Part shown: piece by piece, positions 1 through 13,300 of the stretch
Layout: each line of letters begins with the position of its first letter
Position numbering within the stretch: the first letter of the stretch is position 1
Source of the DNA: Homarus americanus
Taxonomy: Eukaryota > Arthropoda > Malacostraca > Decapoda > Nephropidae
DNA: 64,000 nt
Reading direction: 5' to 3'
Assembly (NCBI RefSeq): GCF_018991925.1
Contig: NW_024737068.1
Coordinates: 10,743,360-10,807,359 of the forward strand
Notes under the pieces: model-generated
The model's database searches: none
What the model was told of the DNA's origin: nothing
The model's input: only the letters and a program-made list of their open reading frames with translations
Made by a program: the position numbers and the translations under genes

Positions 1-192
<192 letters not shown>

Positions 193-1265
193 CCCCATGG
201 TCCTCAATTACCTCCCCCAGATGTGAGGGCATGGAGTCCACTAAATGAGTGCATATGTCACTTCCTCTGGTGGCAGTATTCACCAGGACCACCACCCACT
301 CATATTGTCTTGGCTGGGCCATTAGAGTGGGTGGAGTCTGTGAAAGTTCCAACTACATAACTAGTATCTTATTGGGGAATGGGGGTTGGGGGCTTGAGAC
401 TTCTTCAGTCGCCTGACTTTTCAGTGGCCTGATTTCATCGCCTATCCAGTTCCTTGATTATTGTTTTTAATTATACAGTTCACTTCCAAAGTTAGTTACT
501 ATAACCCTCCTTTGTGTGTGTGTGTGAGTAGAGTATGCATTATGTGTGTGCATGCCCATGCATACATGCATGTATGTATGTATGTATACATTCTTTGGTT
601 ACCTCAACAACTGAGTGACACACGAAAAAAAATATGCAGAAATATAAGTTTTTTTAAGACTATGTGGAGTTTAACAACAATGCGTTACTTACCACTAAAT
701 GTTGCTTAATTGTGAATATGACCCCAGGAAAAATAACTGCGGCTGGGTTAATGAAAAGAACCATATTTTGGGTGTGTACAATGAAAGACAAAAGTCGTTT
801 CGTGAAATTTGGTGAAAACATATGCCGAAGGGTTAAACTTTTGTTGCACTCTGCCTTGTGGTAGGGGGCTCTCGTATGTTTCACAAGTTATATTTAATCT
901 TCGGACAAAACTGCGACACGACTTTTATCTTTGATTGTACATATATATATATACTGTACTCTATGTGCTGTACCAAGGTATACTGCATGATATTACCTGA
1001 CCATAAGTTGGTTGTATGTATGTATGTATGCATTACCATCATACATGTATAGGTGGTGGCTGAGTGGATCCCTTGCCTTTCTTCTGTCCTAAGGGTCTCA
1101 GGTTCTTGCCTTGGGCACCCCCAGTTAGCCAACCCAGATGCGAATTAGTACCTGACTTAGTTTATATTTGGAAAAAGAAACTGTATGAGTAACTTATGAT
1201 TGAAATAAAGGTAGAAGGGGAAATATATGTAAATTTCCATATCTTTATTTTGAACATACTTTCAG
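193..1265. other. Non-coding stretch, intron or upstream region of the LRR gene
   Basis: No supported gene. It holds short simple repeats ((TG)n near 513-525, GTAT/CATG runs near 555-590 and 1010-1030) and a polypyrimidine run into the acceptor at 1265. It is presumably the intron upstream of the first visible LRR exon. A weak tRNA-like stretch near 1050-1120 was considered and not accepted. Confidence 0.6.
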
Positions 1266-1418
1266 GTAACTGAACTCTGTCAAAATTTAAGATGGTTTTC
1301 AGTGGCCTGGTGTCCTTGGGTGAAGGACCCTCCACTCATTGCACTTTTCAAGAAAAACTCACGGCTGATTCACGTTGACCTGTGTGGCTGTGAGGGTCTT
1401 AATGGCTTATCACTACAG
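1266..1418 (+). CDS. LRR protein (AMN1/FBXL type), internal exon, first visible
   Basis: This is an internal coding exon of 153 bp (51 codons, phase 0 at both ends). It is preceded by a polypyrimidine tract ending TTTCAG and followed by GTAAGA. The translation is open throughout and starts VTELCQNLRWFSVAWCPW. It contains the leucine-rich-repeat signatures LCQNLRWFSVAWC and LIHVDLCGCEGL, typical of the cysteine-containing LRR class found in AMN1 and F-box/LRR substrate adaptors of SCF ubiquitin ligases. Seen directly: splice borders, open frame, LRR spacing. Known for the family: these repeats build a curved protein-binding surface. Inferred: upstream exons, perhaps with an F-box, lie outside the window, so an F-box cannot be claimed. 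I do not recognise the exact orthologue. Confidence 0.8.
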
Positions 1419-1637
1419 GTAAGATGACAAAGTCAGCTTTGCCATTACTGTTCCTGCTCTGAGGTAAGTTATCTTATGGTTCTCTGTGGTTATGATGGTA
1501 TTGTTGGTTCACTTCTTACAGGTAAAATAACATGCTATTTTTTATTGTTGTTGGTGTAAAAGAATTTCCAGTAACTCTCTGGTTTCTCCTGATCATATAG
1601 AGATCCATCGAATAGTGGTCAACACCTTTTTACAGTA

Positions 1638-2476
1638 CAGGCAACCCCCGTGTTACGGAACCCCTGGTTGCAGAATTTTGCTCTTACGGAATTCGTAAAT
1701 TATGACCAGTAATTTCGCGATACAGCCAGTAAATCCGCCTTTATGGAAATTGGGGTAAATTTTAACAATTAAAAAAAAATCACTATAAAATTTAATTTTT
1801 TTGTTAAAAATTATAATTTGTTTGGTGTGGTTTTCTTGGTGTTTGCTACCGCGAAGCGTGGCGGCGCCACGCGGAGTCACTCTATTGTTTACATCCAGTG
1901 TGCACGCATGTTTTTCGCCCCAGCAGTTGGATTTAACTTTTACAAACATACAGTAAGTACAGTACAGTGCATTTCCCTTATTCAAGATGACTGGAAAGAG
2001 GCCATCAAGTGGAAGTGACCGTAGTAGTGCAAAAAGAAGCCACAGGCATTACATTGGATATTAAACTTGATGTTTAAATAAGGCTTGATGCTGGAGAAAA
2101 ACTTAGCCAGACTGCAAAAACATTAGGTCTTGTTACTTCAACAGTGGGAACAATCCGTGATAATAAGGACAAAATTAGGTCAAGTGCTCAAGCAGCTACT
2201 CCATTAACTGCTCGAACCTTGTATTTTCATAGAAGTGTATTTCTCTTCATATTGCATGTATATCATAAATTATTTGATATACTGTATTGTATGTGTTTAT
2301 AAATGTTTATTTTTATTCGTAAAAGTGCTTGAATTACTTTTTTGGGGTCGAAAAAAATCCTTAAACGCATCTCCAGTTTTATAATGAAAGTCAATGGGAA
2401 AATAGGTTTCGACGGAATTTCGCGATACGGTCAATTTTCCAGGGACACAACCCTTCCGTAATGCGGGGGATGCCTG
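1638..2476 (+). mobile_element. Tigger-like DNA element (family C), 839 bp, with fossil HTH
   Basis: The element starts CAGGCAACCCCCGTGTTACG and ends TTCCGTAATGCGGGGGATGCC plus TG, giving inverted ends of about 23 bp flanked by TA on both sides (1636-1637, 2477-2478). The size and internal transposase relic indicate a deletion derivative of a pogo/Tigger transposon. It lies in the intron after the first visible LRR exon, next to a minus-strand Tigger relic. A second family-C end is at 18740-18853. Confidence 0.85.
1987..2217 (+). pseudogene. Tigger transposase N-terminal fragment (CENP-B-type HTH)
   Basis: An ATG at 1987 opens MTGKRPSSGSDRS. After one frameshift the frames read ITLDIKLDV and then [20 protein letters not shown], which is the helix-turn-helix start of Tigger/CENP-B-like transposases. 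That domain binds the terminal inverted repeats. In-frame stops and the frameshift show it is dead, and the DDE catalytic domain is absent. It is internal to the 1638-2476 element. Confidence 0.7.
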
Positions 2477-2479
2477 TAC

Positions 2480-3796
2480 TGTATTGTACTCACCGATGGC
2501 CAAAGGTGAAGCGAGCGAGCGGTGGAAGGGAGGGTGGCGGGAATTACTTTGACTAACAGGGTCTTCCTCCCTCCCCTATTACCTGGGGATCATCTTGTGC
2601 TTCTTCTTCTGCTGTCTGTTTTCCTCCCTTAGAAAAGCATCCAGTATTAACTGCACCGAAAATTCTCCATGACATTCCAGTACACATTAATGTTATGTTC
2701 CCTATTCGGGTCATCTTCAGCCAGCATATCCAGTCTTTCTTCTATACGACTGAATGCTAAAGACATGCATTTAGGTCAAAATTCTGGGAGCTACAACATC
2801 ATCTTCATCATCACTGCCTTCTTCACAATTCTCAGCCAGCACTTTCAAATCTTTATTAATCAACTCTTCGGTATGGGAAGTAAGCACCTTATCAATATCC
2901 TCACTCTTCAACTCTCAAAACATGTCTCACGTGCCAAGCTCAAGATGTCACAGTTAACAGTTGGGACAACATCCTTGCATCTCTGAAAGCCAGGAGCAGT
3001 CCTTTCATCTTGGACAATGTATATCCTTCAGGCATATGCTTCCAAAAATGCCTGGTCTCATCAACATTAAACTCTGGGATGGAGTTTTCTGCAGATACAG
3101 TATCAGCACTGGCTGCCTCACCAGTCACTTTGATATTATAAAAACTTTACCATTGCTTAAAATATTGAAATCAACTTCAGCTGGCACTAAACTCTTCCTC
3201 TTTAGAGATTTCACCTTCCTTGGCCTTTAAGTCATCAAACAAAGACTTACGTTGCAAAACAATCAAACTCACAGGGGCATCGTGTTGATTTTGGTCTTCA
3301 GTCCACATTGCGAACATATTTTCCATTTTCTCCATCACTCCACTATGAGTGTGACTTCCCTTATAGCACTCATAAACGAAGCACTTCTGACACTGATCTT
3401 AATTTTGTCAGCACTATCACGAATAGCATGCAACATGGTAATGGGTAATCCCAACGCTACCCCTATATTAACAGCACGCTCACTGGCTTCAGAGCGATGT
3501 AAACATTGTCTTCACTGCCAGACTAATGCTTCTCTGTTTCATTTTGCAATCAGCACTTGGGCAAAGTAGAGCAACAACGTAAACAAGGTGAATACAAAGT
3601 ACACTACACAGAACAGTGACGTTGTACAGCATCACTAGGCAGGCGAGGGAAAGTGCTGTGTGGAGCAAATAGTACCATCTGACTGACAACATAATAACAA
3701 TTTTACACAACGTTTTGTGGAGCCATGGTATAAAAATAGTATCGATGTAATAACAGAGCAATGTTAACTGGGACAATGGTAGGTGAGGACTTACTG
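2480..3796 (-). mobile_element. Truncated Tigger element (family G), minus strand
   Basis: The 5' end in element orientation is at 3796, where GAGGACTTACTG is followed by TA, the family-G tip also seen at 49066-51538. At the other side, 2490-2540 matches the family-G 3' region just before the GTGAGTAC block shared by the copies at 42.5, 47.1 and 49.1 kb. The outer 3' end is missing; the family-C element ends a few bases away, so truncation accompanied or preceded that insertion. Confidence 0.65.
2620..3505 (-). pseudogene. Tigger transposase pseudogene, internally deleted
   Basis: Read on the minus strand, frames give an HTH part (GERAV-like SERAVNIGVALGLP then AIRDSADKIK), a linker EKMENMFAMWTEDQNQ, the first catalytic block FNVDETRHFWKHMPEGY and an acidic C-terminal part (EDIDKVLTSHTEELINKDLKVL). 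Each block aligns with the copy at 49.3-50.8 kb. The middle of the DDE domain with the second and third aspartates is deleted, and stops and frameshifts separate the blocks. It is a dead relic in an LRR-gene intron. Family: pogo/Tigger DDE transposases, which cut and paste DNA at TA. Confidence 0.75.
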
Positions 3797-4025
3797 TATT
3801 GGGTATTTGAATGATGTTTTACCAGATATCAATAGTAAGGAATTATCTAATTTATCACAGATAATGCTAACTTCACGTAACATAGCATTAGGGTATTTAA
3901 TCATCAGGTGAAATAAACTAGTGTCTAATCCTCAGGTGATACATGTTATTTCATGTACAGTTTTTGAACCTAGAAAACAAATACAGTTGGTGCGAGTATC
4001 TATAAGCTGGTATTATGTGTTACAG

Positions 4026-4124
4026 GTTCTGGTGGTAAACTGCAAGAATTTACAGACTCTGCTGGTGGGGAATTGTGGTAACTGGTTCAGCATGGGGTGT
4101 TGGCAGGTCATTACCCAGCACCAG
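4026..4124 (+). CDS. LRR protein, internal exon 2 of the visible set
   Basis: A 99-bp exon (33 codons, phase 0) lies between TTACAG and GTGAGC. It reads VLVVNCKNLQTLLVGNCGNW and continues to an ending ITQHQ. The pattern NCKNLQTLLVGNC is a cysteine-containing LRR and continues the repeat register of the previous exon without a break. A 1.6-kb MITE starts only 36 bp past its donor site, a crowded but apparently tolerated insertion. Function is as for the gene: a protein-binding LRR segment. Confidence 0.75.
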
Positions 4125-4159
4125 GTGAGCCATTCCCTGTTATTCCTCCCATCATGGTA

Positions 4160-5766
4160 CAGTTGTACCCCACTTAACGCGGTCAATAGAACCCAGAGGG
4201 TCCCGCGTTAAGTGAACAACAGAACATATGGGATTAATTCCAATAAAAACCAGCCCAACCCCCAAACTCCACTTTTTGAAGACACATAACTATGTTGTAG
4301 TAAAAATAACATCTTAATTTTATGATGGTACATGCACACAATTAATACTTAAGAGAAATAGAGAAATACAGTCGCCAAGTTAATGTCCATTCAAATAATG
4401 GACTCAACTCCCTCCCCCTCTTCTCACACTACACTGCTGGCTCTTCCCTCTCTGAGAAATTTTTAGGGGAAAACCACTAAATTTTAATAAATAATACCTC
4501 AAACTAAAGTTAGGATAATACAATTGACATTGCTGGATTCCTTGTAAGACCAGGAATATTTTGAATATAAATGTCATATATTTTGCACAAAAGATAACAT
4601 ATTTACTCAGAGAAAACATTTTATCTAAAATTTGTATGTCTAATGCAAAATATATGATGTTTATATTCAAAATGATCACCAAATTATAAGAATTCCAGCA
4701 ATGTAAATTATATTCTGGCCGGGTAATTTGTATGAATTTTATGAGCTAAAACAAATATCTTCAGTTAATAAAAAAAAAATATTCTTCACGACACTATCTG
4801 TCAATCAAAGTACCCCACCTTGCCTCCCCCCTCTTCCAACCGCGTGGTCAGTCCCAACCCTCCCCCCCACCCCCCACCAAGAGAAAGAGTGGGTGAAAAA
4901 AATAAATTTTAACATTTTGTATTAAATAATACCTCAGATTAAAGTTAGGATAATATAATTGACATTGCTGGATTCCTTGTAAGACCAGGAATATTTTGAA
5001 TATAAATGTCATATATTTTGCACAAAAGATAACATATTTACTCAGAAAACATTTTATCTAAAATTTGTATGTCTAATGCAAAATATATGATGTTTATATT
5101 CAAAATGATCATCAAATTATAAGAATTCCAGCAATGTAAATTATATTCTGACCGGGTAATTTGTATGAATTTTATGAGCTAAAACAAATATCTTCAGTTA
5201 ATAAAAAAAAAAAATATTCTTCACAGGGTAACAGATGGTCGGTCGGTCCCTCCCTCCCCCCACCCCCCACCAACCGTCCCAAGGAGATGTGTGGGAAAAC
5301 CAGAATATTTAACATTTTGTAATAAATAATACCTCAAACTAAAGTTAGGATAATATAATTGACATTGCTGGATTCCTTGTAAGACCAGGAATATTTTGAA
5401 TATAAATGTCATATATTTTGCACAAAAGATAACATATTTACTCAGAGAAAAAATTTTATCTAAAATTTGTATGTCTAATGCAAAATATATGATGTTTATA
5501 TTCAAAATGATCACCAAATTATAAGAATTCCAGCAATGTAAATTATATTCTGGCCGGGTAATTTGTATGAATTTTATGAGCTAAAACAGGCAGTCAGGCA
5601 GGGTGGTGGGTGGCGGGTGGGGCAAATCTAAAAATAGCGTCTCCAGCCGGACACTCATCGCGTATATGTGGAAAAAATCCGTGTTAAGTGAAAGTTCAGC
5701 TCTGGCGAGGCACCGCATATATGAAAAAACGCGTTAAGTGAAACCGCGTTAGGCGGGGTAATACTG
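4160..5766. mobile_element. Tigger-like element (family B') with internal tandem hairpins
   Basis: It starts CAGTTGTACCCCACTTAACG and ends GCGTTAGGCGGGGTAATACTG minus mutations, with TA on both sides (4158-4159, 5767-5768). The 1607-bp body has no transposase. It consists largely of three copies of a unit of about 235 bp that is itself an imperfect palindrome (see the repeat entry). Related to family B at 33868 and 59164, which use TTTACGCGG rather than TTAACGCGG in the tip. Confidence 0.85.
4488..5575. repeat. Three tandem copies of a hairpin-forming unit
   Basis: Copies begin near 4490, 4925 and 5325 (spacing about 435 and 400 bp). Each starts with GACATTGCTGGATTCCTTG, runs through AATATTTTGAATATAAATGTC, and then returns with the reverse complement of a related version ending GAATTCCAGCAATGTAAATT. 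The two halves can pair as a long imperfect hairpin. The same unit occurs at 34.04-34.75 kb and repeatedly at 60.3-63.2 kb. Confidence 0.85.
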
Positions 5767-7117
5767 TACTTTTTATTTATCATTTCACCAATTACCATCT
5801 TCCTAGCCATTTGGGCAATTGGTCAGTTCTTTGTTACAGTACTTTGTTAGAGCGATGACTATCCACTATTAGTGTAGGAGGGAACCTGAGTACCTGGAGC
5901 AATCTTGCAATGTTTGGTAGTATCACACTGGATAACACCCTTTTTCCTCTGTTCCGGGCCAGGACTCAAACCCAGTGAGAAATACACATGTTTCATCTAC
6001 TTTTGTGTCTGTTTAGTATTATCCTGTACACCCCTGATTAACATGTCATTATCTTGCTACACACTGTAATAAATGGTTAAAATCAGAACAGGACTTTATG
6101 GACACTGCATTTTCACTCGTAATTTCAAGTGGATACAGTATATGTAATTTTTTTTTTTACTCAGTTACGTACATACACAATCCTGCATACAGAAAGTGCA
6201 AATATGAATAATTATCATAAGGTACATATAAAGTTTCAAATATCTACAGGCTTCCATTGTGAAAGTGTGTGTGGAGGTCAGAGGGTCCGTGGCCCGCCAC
6301 TGTTGCTAAGGGGAGCACGAGGGGTGACTGTGAAGCAGTTTGAACACTAACTTATATCATTTTTGCTCTCTTTATGCTTTCATTAATGCTATTTATATGC
6401 TTTTGTTACTGATGTTTATATGCCTCCAATTTTAATGTTACCGTGTACAGTTAAAGCTACTTTTAGGGGTAAATCTAGTGATCAGAACAGTCTTCACAGG
6501 CATTTTGTACAATTTAGGCCTGGCACTCCAAATTCTAGAATAAAAGACCCTATCCAGCAATCTCCAGGTCCCAAGCATGCCAAATAAATGGTCCCATACC
6601 TGTATAGAAATTTCATAAACATAATGTGTACCATGTATGTTCAATGATTACCTATGGAAGGGTCACGTTTGGCTTATGGATAGCCTCCAGGAATATAACC
6701 CATCGGTAACCCGAGGAGTGTTTGCACGATATAACATGGAAAGAACTCGAGTCTTTCTTTTATAACAGATGTTGTCTACTGTAGTGTTCCTCTTCCACAA
6801 CAAGGCTGTAAGACCTTAATGGTTTATCCCTGTCACTCCACATAATCCAGCAACACCCATACATGAAACATCTGTCCTCAATATACGGAAGTTGTTGTAA
6901 ACTCACAGTCCCTCTAGTTGCTGAAGCCGATAACAATTCTTTCATATTTAAATGAATTTGCTTATTTCACCTTGAGACTAACCACCCTAATGCTAACCCA
7001 ACCTATCCTAACCTCCAGGTATCAAGGGTGTTTAATCATGAGGTGAAATAAGCTGGGGTAGTGAATCTTCAGGTAACCCATAAAGTGAATTACACCATGG
7101 GATAATAAAACAAACTA
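5767..7117. other. Intronic stretch without a recognised feature
   Basis: No coding signal of substance. A block at 7025-7075 (GTTTAATCATGAGGTGAAATAAG) resembles 3895-3945 in the same intron set, so the two are copies of an unnamed interspersed repeat. Confidence 0.5.
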
Positions 7118-7195
7118 AACAAACTAAATTGGAAAACACACGTCAGTACAATTGTCAAATCCTCCAGTTTTCGTCTCCACCTCCTCTGCCGACTC

Positions 7196-7255
7196 ATAAG
7201 AACATAAGAAAATAAGGAGTCTGCAATAGGCCGGTTGGCCTGTGCATGGCCTGAG
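7196..7255 (+). repeat. Short interspersed segment inside the LINE
   Basis: The stretch ATAAGAACATAAGAAAATAAG followed by GGCCGGTTGGCCTGTGCATGG separates two adjoining parts of the LINE reading frame. It looks like a fragment of a dispersed repeat, possibly a SINE or LINE tail, because it breaks the RT sequence between FRLHLLCRL and ELLSAYSVF. The exact family is not identified. Confidence 0.4.
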
Positions 7256-7698
7256 CTCCTCAGTGCATACTCAGTATTCATACTTCCTAAGCTTACCTAT
7301 GCCTCCCCTGCCTGGTCTTCCTCCCTAAATGCCACACAAAGGAAACACCTAGAAAAAGTGCAGAAGAGGTGCCTGCAAGATTATTTTCTCCCCCTCCTAC
7401 TCTACATATCAAGAAGTGCTCAACACACTGTCCCTCTTGGCTCTCTCTGATCATCACCACAACCTCAACTGCAAATTTGGTGAGAAGCTTTGCACCATCC
7501 TTGACAGTGGCTCCTACTTCACTCGAGATCCCTCGTCCGCGAATTGCTATTCGACACCACAATCTGCATCCAACCCATATGAGCATGTACTGATCGTTAT
7601 AAGAACAGCCCAGTCCCAACCGTTGTAAAAATTATCAACAAACTCGTAATCAGCCAGTGTTCACTCCCTGCCAAGCTTACCTCTTTGTACTGTTACTA

Positions 7699-8016
7699 CA
7701 GGTGCTCCTCTACTTAAGAACATTCAACTTACAAACTTTCAGAAATACAAACATCATCACTGAGGGGGGTTGCCGGCCAGAACAGGTGTTTAATGTGGAT
7801 GAGACTGGATTATTTTGAAGAAAATTCCAGATAGAACAAACATTACCTAAGAGGAGAAGAGTGAGCCAGGTTTTAAGGCTGTATTAAAGGGTATAGCTGT
7901 ACTAAATGTTCATAATCTTTTCATTTTTTACAATATGTTTAGCATCTACAAGAGTAAAACTGGACTTACAAACAAGCCTCAGGAACGTAACTCATTCATA
8001 AGTAGAGGAGCACCTG
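7699..8016 (+). mobile_element. 318-bp Tigger-derived MITE retaining a transposase scrap
   Basis: It starts CAGGTGCTCCTCTACTTAAG and ends TAAGTAGAGGAGCACCTG, with TA on both sides. Unlike most MITEs it keeps coding sequence: 7787-7816 reads VFNVDETGLF, the first catalytic block of Tigger transposases, followed by a stop and by frame-shifted KRRRVSQVLRL-like sequence. This shows directly that the MITE is an internal deletion product of a Tigger. Confidence 0.88.
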
Positions 8017-8432
8017 TATATTAAAATGCCCTGTAGTATGACCTTCTCCCCGCCTTGTTACTATATATAATATTTGTATTACTTATGTTACCTGTATATT
8101 ATTTGTCAATCAAGTAACCCATTCCCCAATTATGTAACTGTATATTTTCAGCCTTCTGGCTGCCAGCTTTTTCAATAAACTGTTAATTATTAAAGTACCT
8201 GGATAGTACTGTACCCCTGTACATAAATTTCACTAAATACAGAATGCACATCCACTTATGACAAAAAAGTTTGTATCACATTGCAGTTGTGCAATGTTTG
8301 AGACATCTTTACTTCAGATAGTCATTTTAAGTTGGACATCACTTCTTGTCAATTGAATCACATGTCCATAAAATATATAATACGAATGTATTTTTACCTC
8401 GACAGTTTTCATATATTGGCCATTATTTCCAG

Positions 8433-8651
8433 TCACAACTAAGGCACATCAACACAGCCAGTTGCTGGGATATAAATGACAGAACACTGGGGGAGTTTTT
8501 CCACAAGTGTAATAAGCTTAGAGTCATTGAGTTGAACAAAATGGAGCTGATAACAGACACCATCCTTCACTACCTGGCCACCAACTGTCCCCACCTGGAG
8601 CACCTCAATGTGGCCAGTTGCTGGTACATCACAGATAAGGGACTCAAGAAG
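8433..8651 (+). CDS. LRR protein, internal exon 3 of the visible set
   Basis: A 219-bp exon (73 codons, phase 0) lies between TTTCCAG and GTAATG. It carries almost three LRRs: LRHINTASCWDINDRTLGEF, then KCNKLRVIELNKMELITDTIL, then CPHLEHLNVASCWYITDKGL. The C-x2-L-x2-L-N-V-x2-C-x2-I-T-D-x2-L spacing is textbook for the AMN1/FBXL cysteine-containing repeat. The frame has no stop, while codon choice and conservation of repeat positions argue for an active host gene. It joins exon 4 at GLKK|VVEYC, again within repeat register. Confidence 0.9.
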
Positions 8652-10000
8652 GTAATGCCTCCCTGCATTTTTTTCCTTGTTCACTCAGCTTTAATTTTTC
8701 AATTTTACAAGCTCTCTCTCGGTGTTGCAGGATGGCCAGATTCACAAGCAAAACACATTCCCTTCAATTGTTTATTTGTACTCTGACAGCTATGATGATG
8801 ATGATGACTGTTGGGACATTGTAAAATAACCTAATGTACGGTATCTTATGAAACTACTTTTAAGTATTGTACATACTGCCAAGTACTATTGACTCCATAG
8901 TATGACCCCAAATGACTAAGTTCCAATCCAATGGTCCCCACACTTTTCAGCTTCAAGACCAGTGGAGAGTAATTGTAAATATTTTGTATTTACATTACAC
9001 ATAGTCCATATACAGTAGACCTGACATTACATCAGAAGGTCAGTACAGTACATGTAATATGAGACCACTAATCCCCCAACCCAAACCCACTTCCACTGCA
9101 AATGAGAGAAGAGCTTAATATACAATGGGTGACCTGACATTGCATCAAATCAAGTCAGTAACATGACACCCACTAATCCCCAACCCCACCTCCATCACAA
9201 GTGTTATAACATAAAAAGTGAAATTACAGTTACGTATTGCATTCAGTAGAATAGACAGTGTACAGTATGCCAACTGTAGTTTCAAGACGACAGCATCTGC
9301 TGGCGAGTACAGTATATACAGTACAGTACAGTAGTATACCAAATGATATTTTGTTCATTTACAATATATTGTACATGTACAGAGATGTTTACATAAATAA
9401 ATACAGCTCCATGCGAGATGCATAGTTTAGACTCATGAAAACTTTCCTGAGTGCAGGGTGGAAAATTCCACTGTGGCTGTGACACACAGCTTCATTCATG
9501 CCTCACATGTTTGTATCATAGATTTTTTTGAAATATATTTATTTAACCAAACTTTTAGATAAACTATTCAGGATTATTTGGGTAAAAATAAAGGGTGTTT
9601 CCAACTAAACGAGAATAATTTTATTGACTCCAGTATCAACATTTTTTACTTTTTTTTTTTTAAGAATCGAGTCCATCATTATATCATGCTGAAATATTTT
9701 GTTTAAAGATCTTTTATTGGAACTGTCTTGTAGATAATTTATTGAGGATCTTTATGGTACCAAATTCATTTCTCTAACACTATTAGAACAGATGCTGTGA
9801 GTGAAAGTTTATACACTTCTTTGCTAGCCATAAATATTTTTGCTTGTGCCCGTGGTCTGAATGCAATGGGAGAGTGTTTGTCCATGGGAGATGAGATGAT
9901 GATGAGATGCATAGTTTAGACTCGGAAACTTTCCCCAACGCCCAGAAACATTCTGGGTTGTGCAAAAATGTCTGTCTGTCTGTCCAAGATGCATAGTTTA
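8652..10000. other. Intronic stretch with degenerate duplications
   Basis: No gene. A degenerate tandem duplication lies at 9016-9200 (two copies of GACCTGACATTRCATCA about 110 bp apart, each followed by CACTAATCCCC). The motif AGATGCATAGTTTAGACT occurs three times (about 9417, 9906 and 9989), the last copy joining the family-I fragment. The rest is unassigned. Confidence 0.5.
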
Positions 10001-10165
10001 GACTATTGGAACTTTTCCCAGTATTCCTGTATCTGGAAAAATTTCAGGGATGTGAGATTTTTTTCCAAGTTTGAGAGAGTTGTTTCATTACCCCTAAATC
10101 TCTCATCTCTGGAAGAGCTCTGCACCAATTGTTCTGGCTTACGGGATATCACGTTGCTTTTTTCC
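10001..10165 (+). mobile_element. Right-end fragment of MITE family I
   Basis: The segment with GTTTGAGAGAGTTGTTTCAT, AAATCTCTCATCTCTGGAAG and CACCAATTGTTCTGGCTTAC aligns with 40070-40150, the right half of the complete family-I element at 39677-40160. The left end is missing and the terminal CTG is not clear. Confidence 0.6.
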
Positions 10166-11737
<1,572 letters not shown>

Positions 11738-12210
11738 TATATATATATATATACAGTGACCCTATAACATATCTTGAGTTTATAATACACGGATTTGCAA
11801 ATACGCGGATTGCCCCGCCGGAGGAATATTCTGTACATTGAAGTAATTGAAGTACTGTACATTCAAATCGCGCGCCATTCAACTCGCGCGCGGCACCGAA
11901 CACGGGACACCGCCCACTCCCGCAACCTCACACACACACACGCATAGCTCTCCCTCACTCAGTCAGTCTCGCTGTAACCACGCTTGTGTTGACATCAGCA
12001 TTGTAGTTGCAAAAATATTACATTTCCGTGAATGTATTATATCAAGCACAGTATGAATAGAATATCACTAATATAAGAGTATTTTAACCGAAAACTACTA
12101 AAAAAACGAGTAACATATCTTGAACATCGGAAGGTTAGGTAAAGTCTTTTGTTTTCATGTAGTTTATCCTTATTTACATTTAAATGCATTACGTTTCAGC
12201 AAAACTACTA

Positions 12211-12960
12211 CAGTCGACCCTCGTTAAAACGGACTAATAGGGGGGGAAGGGTGTCTGTTTTAGCCGATTGTCCGAATTAACCGATTTAGGGGTTAATATT
12301 GCATTATACAGCTATGTGTATGTTTATTTGAATGCCCCGTCATAGGAGTCCGTGTTCTCTCATTTCAGCACTCCTGTTATATCTTAGTAGTGACACAGAA
12401 TTTGATATTGCAACTGGGGTTGCAATTGTTGAGGCAACTTAGGTATGTCTGATTACAGTTGGAATATTCAAGATCCATTGTGAGTGATGTTTAAAGCTTC
12501 AACTGTCTTTATGGTTGGTAAAACTTGTCAAGTCTGTCAGTCTGAATGGCATGTGTGAGGCCTTGTGTTTGTACAACCGCTAAATATATAAATATACAGG
12601 GTATAATGTTATGATAATTATCAGAACACATAGGCATAACGAGGTTTATTACAAAGTGATGAAAAGGATACTGTATAGTGGCTAGTCCACAAAACATGTA
12701 GCCATGTCTCTTTATTTGAGTGCCCCGTCATAGGAGTCCGTTTTCTCTCACTTCAGCACTCCTGAGTCGTCCGTTTTCTCTTAATCTTAGAGTGCACCAG
12801 GGACTTTGTTATTTCTTAGTAGTGACACAGAATTTGAAATTGCATCCCCAATTGCAACTGGGACAATCCCAGAACCAGAAATTTGATATGGACAGTTCAG
12901 ATTTCGTCCGATTTATCTGAAATCCGGATTAAAGGGGTCTGAATTAACGAGGGTCGACTG
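12211..12960. mobile_element. Tigger-like MITE family F, 750 bp
   Basis: It starts CAGTCGACCCTCGTTAAAAC and ends AATTAACGAGGGTCGACTG, flanked by TA on both sides. The interior holds a repeat of TGCCCCGTCATAGGAGTCCG (near 12330 and 12721), so part of it is duplicated. No coding sequence. The ends are well preserved, suggesting a fairly recent insertion. Confidence 0.9.
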
Positions 12961-12963
12961 TAT

Positions 12964-13300
12964 TTATTTCTGAGAATATGGAAATGTAATATTTTGCTGA
13001 AATGACGTACGTATTACAGTGGAAAGTGACGAAAGCAATGACTTGCTTTCTTTCGTTCAAAAGATGTTACCGTAATCGCTTTTCGAATGGTTTTCAGTTA
13101 AAAAACTGTTGTATTACAATAATATTCTATCCTAATTCACTTGTGATGCAACAGTTTTTTAACTGAAAACCATTCGAAAAGCGATTACAGTAACATCTTT
13201 GAATGAAAGAAAGCGAAAGTCATTGTTTTCATCACGATTTTATCCCACTTTCCACTAATACGTACGTCATTTCAGCAAAAATATTACATTTCCGTGAATG
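12964..13300. repeat. Large imperfect palindrome
   Basis: The left arm (about 12966-13112) and right arm (about 13150-13300) are inverted copies. Landmarks are TGACGTACGTATTACAGTGG against the reverse of CCACTAATACGTACGTCA, and CGCTTTTCGAATGGTTTTCAG against CTGAAAACCATTCGAAAAGCG. The centre is near 13130. Related sequence without the full palindrome recurs near 60200-60250 and 61135-61260. Confidence 0.85.

Larger units (their letters stand above)
7118..8190 (+). mobile_element. 5'-truncated Jockey-like LINE, 3' end
   Basis: Coding remnants of the reverse-transcriptase C-terminal region read WKTHVSTIVKSSSFRLHLL (7130-7190), then LPKLTYASPAWSSSLNATQ and KHLEKVQKRC (7280-7380), then frame-shifted LSLLALSDHHHNLNCKFGEK. 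These match the thumb and C-terminal region of Jockey-clade LINEs. The sequence continues into an A-poor 3' UTR that ends with AATAAA at 8174-8179. It is interrupted by a short interspersed segment at 7196-7255 and by a MITE at 7699-8016. It is a dead copy in an LRR-gene intron. Confidence 0.75.

Noticed and set aside
1050..1120. tRNA- or SINE-like stretch (GGTGGCTGAGTGG .. GGTTCTTGCC)
   Set aside because: The A-box-like part is fair, but the B box is poor, no cloverleaf forms and no tail or target duplication is visible.
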